NCBI GenBank assembly: GCA_021432605.1
Contig: MU271146.1
Location: 1,550,001-1,614,000, forward strand
DNA length: 64,000 bases
From: Coniochaeta sp. PMI_546
Lineage: Eukaryota; Ascomycota; Sordariomycetes; Coniochaetales; Coniochaetaceae
Direction of reading: 5' to 3'
Part shown: positions 56,659 to 64,000 of the stretch, one piece after another
How the letters are laid out: every line of letters begins with the position of its first letter
How positions within the stretch are numbered: position 1 is the stretch's first letter
The notes under the pieces: model-generated
What the model was told of the DNA's origin: nothing
The model's input: only the letters and a program-made list of their open reading frames with translations
Database searches by the model: none
Translations under genes and position numbers: made by a program

Positions 56659-57189
56659 GGGGCTTCGGCGGCTTTCCGATGTCAAGAGATCGCATCAAGA
56701 CATCTCGGTGGCCGCCAATCATACAATGCTGGGAGACGGACAACTCATGTTACCATGTCAGATCTTCCCTGCGTGGTGACGTTGCTCAGCGGCGGGTTTG
56801 CGGGCGAAGTGAATGGCGACTCATACTTCCAAAGGCGTCTGTTTGGTTGCATTGAAATGGCGTGCTGGCGTTAAGGAACGGAAACATGGCTTTTCAAGGA
56901 TCAGGTTTAGAAACAGGCTGGCGGAAAAAATGTGCTTAGCATTCGATTGCGCTCCGGGATCCTAGTTAGCTAGGTACGCTCATAGTCGCAATACAGGAGG
57001 CATTCGTCTTGACACTCTGCTTGGCCAGACTTTGTGACCCCACGAACATTCTTCGTGGGGCCGACTGCTTCATCCCCCTGAGCTACTGCCGCTCTGCTAG
57101 ACCATTCAGGTTCCGCTCGTGGCTATATCTCGTCCTTCCTTCTCTGAGAAGTCTAGCCGTAAATCGCATTGCTGACTGTGGATCCAAGC
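56659..57189. other. Convergent 3' intergenic region, RPB11 / LSM5
   Basis: These 531 bp hold the 3' ends of two convergent genes. A short hairpin-capable repeat (ccccacgaa/cattcttcgtgggg) lies at 57039-57061. No coding frame supported. Confidence 0.45.
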
Positions 57190-57730
57190 CTATTTCTTCA
57201 CCGGGTCCGCCACCGGCCCTTCACCTCCAGGTATTAACTGTAGAGAGGTAATTAGCTTGGCTGTATCATGAGTAGACCACATGTCTCCTACCATGCAAAT
57301 GTTGTTTCCGTTCAGGAGGATCTTAGACAGCTTTGTGTGGTTCCCTGTGTAGTCACTGCTATTGTCAGTTTGGAGCAATAGTGTTGCGAATGAACAACAG
57401 TCTTACAACTCTGTGACGTCTTCTAGGACCATATCTGAAGCAGTTGTTAGTGTCACACCCATGAGGTGAACGGTTGAGGCGCAAACTCACTGACGTAATC
57501 GTCGAAACCGAGTAATGTGCCGCTGAACTCTGTAGCAACACATGTCAGCGTGCGATACCATCACGCCGGGGCCTCGAGAGATGTCGGAACTACCTTTGTC
57601 ACCCTTCATGACCACCCATATCCGGGACCCCACACACTTGTCAATGAGCTCTGCAATACAATGTCAGTAAACGAACCGGCTCATACATGCGTGGAGGAAA
57701 CTGACCCAGGGGAAGAAGCTGGGATGCCAT
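57190..57730 (-). CDS. LSM5: U6 snRNA-associated Sm-like protein LSm5
   Basis: Component of the Lsm1-7 (mRNA decay) and Lsm2-8 (U6 snRNP) rings. Six short exons separated by five introns splice to a protein of about 85 residues. It starts MASQLLPLELIDKCVGS and continues with 'RIWVVMKGDKEFSGTLLGFD' (Sm1 motif), 'YVNMVLEDVTEF' and 'LLNGNNICMLIPGG' (Sm2 motif), ending 'GPVADPVKK'. Every junction has a GT donor and YAG acceptor in phase. Gene structure is unusually intron-dense for its size, a known trait of Lsm genes in filamentous fungi. It is divergent from the exonuclease gene and convergent with RPB11. Confidence 0.93.
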
Positions 57731-58273
57731 GACGAGATTGCTGAAAGTGGAAGCACTTTCTATCAGATTTTGTTTTGATCTTATGGAAATCTTCTTGGAT
57801 TTGACTGAAGTCCACAAGGCGATAGAAGCAAGTCGTTGAGAGTGGCAGTCTCCACACGTGCTCAAATGATATCGTGTAAACCGATTTTCGTTTAAGTGCA
57901 TGGACGGTTTGCCTTTGCGGGGCGGCCATTCCCACGGCCCAAACTTCACGTCTCCCAGGCTCCCAGCGCGTCTGCCTGCCGACCCACACCATCTTTGCCT
58001 ATTGAGTGCTGGCGGTTATGAGATTCGCTCCGGACCATGGCCATCTGTTATATAGGTCAGGGCAGCCGTTCATTAGAATGAGTCTTAATCGTGGCAGTGC
58101 CACATTCAGAGCAAATGTCACTCACTCTTGCAGACATTCCTCCTTCCCTAAGGCCTTTATGACCCTAAGAACAAACGGGTTTATTTCTACTACGTAAGAC
58201 ACTGCTATTTCAGGCTCGTGCAGTAGACTCACTGACATATTATAGTTCTAGATCTTATAGACAACTTGACAGA
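57731..58273. promoter_or_regulatory. Divergent promoter region, LSM5 / exonuclease
   Basis: These 543 bp lie between two divergent genes. The frame 57681-57992 on the minus strand is the leader of LSM5 read through the start and lacks conservation. No other feature is seen. Confidence 0.45.
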
Positions 58274-60019
58274 ATGGCTTGTCCCGGTCCCCAGCACCAA
58301 CTCTGGCACCTAAGCCATGGCATCGTTTTCGCCAAGAATGGCGTTGCTGTCTATCCTAGGCTTCGTGTGGCCGGATATCACAGCTCTCCTGATCTACTGA
58401 GCGAACGAGATGGCACAGTCGACCTGACTGGGCGAGGGCTTGGCCCTGCTGCCAGCCACTCAAGCATGGCCGACTTCACGGCACCCCTCCAGTCTGAAGC
58501 TAAAGAGAGAGCGAAGAGTGTTCCTCCAACCGAGACGGAAACTTTAGAGACGAAAGCACTTGAGGCTGCCCAGGAAGTACCTGTAACATCTGGGGCGGAT
58601 GTACTGATTGAGGACGCGTCTGATGAGCCACCTTTCACTCCTCTCGACTTCAGGATTCCAGAGGATGTGTTCCGGGAAGCAAAGCTTGCTGAAGCTGGCA
58701 CACCGGAGTCCTTCTGGTCTTACAGTCTGTACCGTGGACCGAGCGACGACGGAGCAACCGACGCGAAGATCAAAGTCCACTACTGCAGAACCAAACATAC
58801 GACAGAGCGGGTGCTTCAACAATACTTCATGAACGAGAAGATCCTTGGTTTCGACCTCGAATGGGCCCCCGATGCGACGAAACTGCAGAGTGCTAGGCGC
58901 AATGTCAGCTTGGTGCAGATCGCTAGCCAAAGTCGGATTGCTTTATTCCATATTGCCTTATATCCCAAGAGCGACGAATTGGTAGCGCCCGCATTCAAGA
59001 GGATCATGGAGGACCCCGAGATCACGAAAGCGGGCGTCTGTATCAAAGGCGATTGTACTCGGCTGAGGAACTTCATGGGCATCAAATCCCGTGGCATCTT
59101 CGAGTTGAGCCACCTTTACAAGCTCGTGAAGTATTCAACAACGGGGGAATACGGCGCTATCAACAGAAGGACGGTCAACTTGGCAGCACAGGTGCACGAG
59201 TGCCTCGGGTTACCCATGTTCAAGGGACAAGATGTTCGGGCAAGTGACTGGTCCCAACCCCTCGGGATGCAGCAAATTGAATGTGAGTAACGTCAACGCC
59301 TTAACCTGCTGCTATCTGATTTCACTGACTAGTCAGATTCGGCATCCGATGCCTATGCTGCGGTGCAAATCTATGCGGTACTGGATCATCAGCGAAAACA
59401 ATTGGACCCTACGCCGCCGCTCCCCCATCACGCGGAGCTCAATCGGCCAATTCGACTTGCCGATGGTGTCGTGATCCCGACAGCGGACGAGAATCTGGAA
59501 CCTGAGGGCGAGGATGCTCGATCAGATGGCCTCGCTCTCTCATCGCGATACCTAAAATCACTCGGCGAGAGCATCGAAATTGAAGCAGATGGTGAACCGA
59601 TCCTCAAGGACACCCCCAAACTCTCGGAGCCCGCCAAAGAGGCACCCAAAGATGCTAGAATCGTCGCCGCGGAGAACTGGCTAATGGAGTACCGTGCCCA
59701 TTCCAAGAATATTGGAGTCCGCAAGACCGTCAAGGCTGCTGCGTCGTCCTTGCGAGCCTACCACGTCTGGCATCACAATGGGGATCTAAACCCGGAAGCG
59801 ATCGCCAAGCTCCTGCGGAACCCGCCGCTTCAGACCTCCACCGTGGTCAACTATATTTTGGAAGCAATTCGGCTTGAGAAACTTCCTTACGACGCTGCTA
59901 GACTGCAAGCCGAAGTGCTTGATTTCTTACCCAAAGAAATGTTGGGGACATCACGGTACAGACTTCTCGCTTCTGCATGCAGGCATGCGGTTGGTGAGAA
60001 GACACCCACGAAAGCTTAA
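58274..60019 (+). CDS. 3'-5' exonuclease, DEDDy type (WRN/RNase D-like)
   Basis: DnaQ-like exonuclease. Two exons (58274-59282, 59337-60019) give 563 residues. The DEDDy residues are visible: Asp194 and Glu196 in 'FDLEWAP' (Exo I), Asp260 in 'IKGDCTRLRNF' (Exo II), and Tyr337/Asp341 in 'YSASDAY' (Exo III), with the intron falling just before Exo III. The C-terminal region (about 420-560) has a helical part beginning 'AAENWLMEYRAHSKN' whose function is unclear. The first 39 residues contain no acidic residue and several basic ones (PRLRVAGYHSS), so the long form may be imported into mitochondria; ATG 58466 (MADFTAPLQ) would give a shorter form. The stop is only 93 bp from the YTM1 stop. Confidence 0.88.
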
Positions 60020-60112
60020 CAGCGACGAAGCGAGGACAAGGCAATATGCGGGACCATCTGGCTCTATGCAGGTATGATCATGGGTATAATTATCTGCTCG
60101 GGTACATCACGG

Positions 60113-61644
60113 CTAAGAAGCAAAGATATCTCTACCCTTGTTTATCTGGACCCTCTTGTCCTCGCCACCACTAACGATACCCAACGTCTTGTCCCACGCG
60201 ACACCAAATACCTTGCATCCGTCGCCGGTGACACTCTTCTTCTTCCCTTGCCGGCTTTCACGCTCAATCATGTACACCGGCTCGCTGACGCCGCCGATAC
60301 CGCCCTCGTCCTTGCTGGCGGGCCTCACGCTCCGCAGATCCCAGATACGGACCGTGCCGTCGTGCGAGCCCGACGCGAGCGAGAAATCGTTGTCCGGCGC
60401 GGCGGCGATGGACACAACCTTGTTGGCGTGTCCGCGTAAGGTCATGACCGAGGTCGTAGTTGTGCTTACTCGCGGGTCGACCATGGTGATGTGACGGGCC
60501 GACGTACCGGCTGCGAGGAGGGGCGATGTGCCCCGCGGTACGGCACAGAGCGAGAGTAGGGGGTGGGCTGTCGCGAGGGTAGAGACGACGAGTCCAGTCG
60601 TGAGATCGAGCGTGCGGACCGTGTGGTCGAGCGAGGCGGAGTAGCCGACAGTGCGGTCGCGGGGGTCAAAGACCGCCGCGCTGGCTGCGCTACCTGTGTG
60701 GACGGACATTAGGGACACGGGACCGCGCTGGGCGGTCGAGACAGAGGATGAGATCTTGCGCCGCTTGGTGGAGTGGGTGCTCGGTAGCAGCTCAGTTGGC
60801 GCTGCTGGCGCCGATGCTTTGGAGGTTGACCAAAGACCAATCGACCCGTCGGCTGATGCTGTGAGGATGCGCTTCGAGTTTCCCTCGTATTCGAGGGACT
60901 CAATCGGTCCCTTGTGCCCGTATAACTCCAACGTCGGCCTCAGCTCGCCTGAGAACTGGTCGTCACTCTCCGTGTACTTCCAGATACGAATGGTACGGTC
61001 CAAGCCCGCAGAGGCAATCTGGGTGTTTGACAGGAATTTCACGGCTTTGATGCTCGAGCTATGCCCTCCAAGACTGCTGGCTGGTGACGTTGCTATCACC
61101 TGGCCGGAGCTGTTCCATATCCTGAGCAGGCCGTCATAAGAGGCTGACAAGATCCTGTCACGACCTTGCTGGAAGTTGTCACCCGACCATCGACCCGCTG
61201 GAGATGTCTGCGAGAGAACGTCCACGGCACTGACCCAGTCGTCGTGCTCAAAACTTGCTTGGTAGACTGGCGGTATCAAGCTGCGGACATACTGCAGGGT
61301 GACATTCGTTTCGAAGGAGAGGCCGTTTTCCTTCAGATAGTCCTCGAGCGTGCCGGTAAGGAACGTGCCGTTAACGAGGAAGTCAAAGGGGACTGCGGTC
61401 GGGGTAGCGAGCATGGACTCGGAGTTGAGGATTCGGGAGAGGCCATATCTTCGAATATCTAGAGGGCAGCATCAGTTAGTTTCTGCAGTTCAAAGAGACT
61501 GATAAGACTCCAACACATACCAGCTGGCACGAGAAGTTGCCGTTTTGACTCTGGTAGCTGTAGGTCGACTTCTGTTGTGGTGAAAATGACCTTCACCTGA
61601 GAGCCTGTCTCAGGTGCCGTCGAGTCCGTCATCGTAGCATCCAT
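60113..61644 (-). CDS. YTM1: Ribosome biogenesis protein Ytm1 (WDR12)
   Basis: Member of the Nop7-Erb1-Ytm1 complex of nucleolar pre-60S particles, released by the Rea1/Midasin ATPase. Two exons (61644-61521, 61458-60113) give 489 residues. The N-terminal NLE domain (about residues 15-85: '[17 protein letters not shown]', then '[11 protein letters not shown]' and '[11 protein letters not shown]') carries the ubiquitin-like fold that Rea1 binds. WD repeats follow, ending in pairs such as '[14 protein letters not shown]', '[14 protein letters not shown]', '[14 protein letters not shown]' and '[15 protein letters not shown]'. The C-terminus '[12 protein letters not shown]' is typical. It is convergent with the exonuclease and divergent from the Pol delta gene, 289 bp away. 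Confidence 0.95.
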
Positions 61645-61933
61645 TTTTGCTGATTGAGATCGGCAATATCGAGTTGTGAAGCAAAAGTTCCCGTTGCAAG
61701 CAAATCTTCCCAATTTTTTTCTCGAGGCTGCTCTCAGCCTTGCAGCCAAGCTCCCCGCTGTGGGTCACCCTTGCTCGCTAGCGCCGTTAAGGTACCTGGT
61801 ACTTACGAGTGGGCTTATTCGGGCATGGGTCTCCATCCTATTTACGCGTCTCGAATTCTTGAGCGCGTCTCGGCGGAAGTCAATTCTATCGAGAGCGCTA
61901 GCTTTCACCATTGAACGGTTACACCACGGCGAG
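61645..61933. promoter_or_regulatory. Short bidirectional promoter, YTM1 / Pol delta small subunit
   Basis: Only 289 bp separate the two ATGs. It contains a GGTACC core at 61791-61796 and no clear TATA box. It probably drives both genes. Confidence 0.55.
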
Positions 61934-63650
61934 ATGGTTGCTTTCGAGGATGTCGAGTCGAGTCTCTTGGCAAAGCCATCGTAAGCCTAGATTCCTACGA
62001 TAGAGAGTGTTTTCGAAGAAGTTGCTTACGCCTTGCATAGAGATGAAACCCCTGAAGTGCCCGAACGGGCTCCATCACATTACGCGCCACTGAAAACGTT
62101 CGTGTTGGAGAAGAATCGCCAGTACCAACAACAGTATGCGGACATATACTTTCTTCGGTTGACCAAGATCAAGCCGGCAGTTGAGGAAGTCGCTGCTGCG
62201 GAGTGGGATGGGCTGTCTGTCGGCAACGAGAAAGCGAGGAGGGTCGAGCGAGTCCTAGATGTGCGCCAGGGCGAGCTGTGTTACGTCGCTGGCACTATCT
62301 ACGTTGATATGCCCTTGAAGCCGAACGTAATGGACGATGTTTCAAAAGATGTGAGCCTCCTGGGTCGACGAACACAGCCTTGCCTGGGATCAGCTTACTG
62401 ACGGGTTACATCCTACAGCGATGGATTGGAGCACCAACAACTGTGCAGAAATACTTTTCTGACGAGGGCAGCAGTACAGTATCCCTCGAGGACGACTCCG
62501 GGCGCATCACCCTTATTGGCAGCGTACTTAGCTCGATCGTCCTTGTGACCGGCTGCATCGTTGCAGTCATGGGCACGGAGAATGTGAACGGCGAATTCGA
62601 AGTGATCGACATCAAATTCCCCGACCTGGCTCCTCAGCCAGAACGATGGGCTCTGTCCAAGCCCCCCTTGACCGCCAACGCCAAGAAAGGGAAAGCGTCC
62701 AAGCTAAAGGACGAAGACGTCGAAATGACCGACAGCGAAACTCCGAAAAGTGGCGGCAAGATTGCCATAGTGTCAGGGCTAGAGTTCTCCGGCACAGATA
62801 GCTCGTACGCGATGGAACTGGAACTCCTCCTCGAGTACCTGCTCGGCGAAGCCCTCGACCCTCAGACGCAAGCAGAGCTATCGCACATCAGCCGGCTGAT
62901 AATAGCGGGCAACTCGATCGCCGCGGACCGCAAGACGGCGCAGGAGAGCGACTCCGTGGACAAGAAATCACACAAGAAGTACGGTTACGACAGCAAATCC
63001 TACAACGCGGAGCCGTCTCACCTGTTTGACGAGTTTCTCAACGAGCTGCTGCCCAGCATGCCTGTCACGCTCCTACCTGGTGCGCTGGACCCGGCGAATT
63101 CGAGTTATCCGCAGCAGCCCATACATACAGCCATGTTTCCCAAGTCGAGGTCGTATAGTGCTGTGCCCGGCTCCACGGAACCGGGCTGGTTTGACGCGGC
63201 GACGAATCCGTTGGAGGCGGAGGTGGAGGGGTGGAGGGTGCTTGGTACTGGCGGGCAAAATGTGGATGACATGGCCAAGTATGTCGATAGTGACGACAGA
63301 CTTGGCATGATGGAGGCTATGTGTCGGTGGCGGTGTTCTGCGCCGACAGCACCTGATACATTGTGTAAGTTTCGTCTCCCCTTATTTTCGGAGCATGGGC
63401 GCTGATACCAGACGATTTAGCTTCGTATCCATTCCAAGACGACGAACCTTTTGTCATAACGGCATGTCCTCACTTATTTTTTGTCGGATGTCAGCCAACG
63501 TTCGGAACAAGGGTTATACAAGGGCCGGATGGGCAGATGGTGAGACTCATCACTGTGCCCTCTTTCTCCTCGAGTAGGGAGATAGTGTTAGTAGACACAG
63601 AGACACTCGACGTCTCAAGGGTCAAGATAGCAGCGGGTGGGAGCGTGTAG
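61934..63650 (+). CDS. POL31: DNA polymerase delta small subunit (POLD2/Pol31/Cdc1)
   Basis: B-subunit of DNA polymerase delta, linking the catalytic subunit to the Pol32-type subunit; it is also shared with Pol zeta. Four exons (61934-61980, 62041-62350, 62419-63364, 63421-63650) give 510 residues. The N-terminal OB part has 'HYAPLKTFVLEKNRQYQQQY' and 'DIYFLRL'. The inactive phosphoesterase part has 'GRITLIGSVL', 'IAIVSGLEFSGTD', 'LIIAGNSIA', 'MPVTLLPGALDPANSSYPQQ', 'HTAMFPKS' and, in exon 4, 'YPFQDDEPFVITACPHLFF' and 'FVGCQPTFGT'. It ends 'SRVKIAAGGSV'. Yeast Pol31 is 487 residues. Start at 61934 fits the short first exon. The last two exons are lost if the frame is not spliced at 63364. 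Confidence 0.94.
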
Positions 63651-63894
63651 AGCAATGATGCCAGGTTCATCCATTGTGCTATTCTTCTATTCCCCTAGGA
63701 GGAGGGCCTTTTTACTGACCAATGCATCGCGATCACGAAATAACAATCTAAGGCCTTTTACTAATGCCTAACAAGAGCGCGATCGGTACCCAGACCCATA
63801 GTGCCTAGCTCCGCCCAACCTTTACGAACCGGATCATTCAATCTGCCATGATCTCCTCCGGACGCCAACGATGAACCCTTCAAGGATGTTTCTG

Positions 63895-63999
63895 TCACTC
63901 GGCAGTCGCCTGCAGCTTCCTCCCAACCTTGCGCACGCAGCAAGCATACTCCGGTTGAGCAGCATAGTCCCTCTGCATCTTCCCGTACCACGGGCTGCG
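63895..63999 (-). CDS. C-terminal fragment of an unidentified gene, cut by window edge
   Basis: The minus-strand frame ending TGA at 63895-63897 reads 'SPWYGKMQRDYAAQPEY' and then 'ACCVRKVGRKLQATAE' in its last 34 codons and remains open to the window end. The composition (conserved-looking W, Y, Cys-Cys and basic helix) looks more protein-like than the competing frame at 63761-63991. Family unknown. It is convergent with the Pol delta gene, 245 bp apart. Confidence 0.42.
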   Translation of the reverse strand, partial: RSPWYGKMQRDYAAQPEYACCVRKVGRKLQATAE

Positions 64000-64000
64000 A

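Noticed and set aside
1-64000. Secondary-metabolite cluster, CRISPR array or intact transposon
   Set aside because: No synthase, tailoring enzymes, regularly spaced repeats, transposase or terminal repeats were seen; the genes are housekeeping or unknown singletons.

Overview
The window is nuclear DNA from a filamentous ascomycete (Pezizomycotina, most likely Sordariomycetes). The evidence is many short spliceosomal introns of about 45-130 nt with GTRNGT donors, CTRAC branch points and YAG acceptors, compact single-copy housekeeping genes on both strands, and fungal-specific families: a Vhc1-type cation-chloride cotransporter, Avt3-type transporter, Las1, GPI-anchored Ser/Thr-rich wall proteins and a PPPDE-thioredoxin-PUL fusion. 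I see no bacterial or organellar segment, no rRNA, no convincing tRNA, no CRISPR array and no intact transposon. Reading frames were rebuilt by splicing by eye, and the exon borders given are those where donor, acceptor and phase all agree.

Layout. 0-20 kb: Rab7/Ypt7 GTPase (-), a Mg-chelatase-like protein without a P-loop (+), Golgi GDPase GDA1 (-), PPPDE-thioredoxin-PUL protein (+), a short kinesin-3-like motor (+), a small protein with an internal tandem duplication (-), a class II-like eIF4E (+), an EF-hand protein (-), glyoxalase II (-), Las1 (-), a decayed coding fragment, and a disordered acidic protein (-). 20.9-26.9 kb is a 6-kb stretch with no supportable gene; its central part is rich in GTAC tetramers. 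26.9-36.2 kb: ketohexokinase-like PfkB kinase (-), dolichol kinase (-), and a 987-residue multi-exon membrane protein of unknown function (+).

38-47 kb: a Ser/Thr-rich cell-surface protein (+), FAM32A-like protein (-), GPI-type wall protein (+), a small hydrophilic protein (-), COG0523/CobW GTPase (+), and an unknown Cys-motif protein (-) whose last exon only appears after splicing. 47-64 kb: vacuolar cation-chloride cotransporter (-), vacuolar amino-acid transporter (+), RPB11 (+), LSM5 (-), a WRN/RNase D-like 3'-5' exonuclease (+), YTM1 (-), DNA polymerase delta small subunit (+), and the C-terminus of an unidentified gene (-) running off the end.

The genes do not form a biosynthetic cluster. 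There are loose functional themes: endomembrane and vacuole (Ypt7, GDA1, dolichol kinase, Vhc1, Avt3), gene expression and pre-60S assembly (Las1, YTM1, RPB11, LSM5, eIF4E) and DNA metabolism (Pol delta subunit, exonuclease). Several pairs are divergent and may share promoters, most tightly YTM1/Pol delta (289 bp). I found no demonstrable new system. The best leads are the GTAC-rich gene desert, the tandem-repeat protein, the large membrane protein with a repeated 'VRKxDGTxVxVxR' motif, and an orphan promoter-and-intron arrangement near 15 kb.
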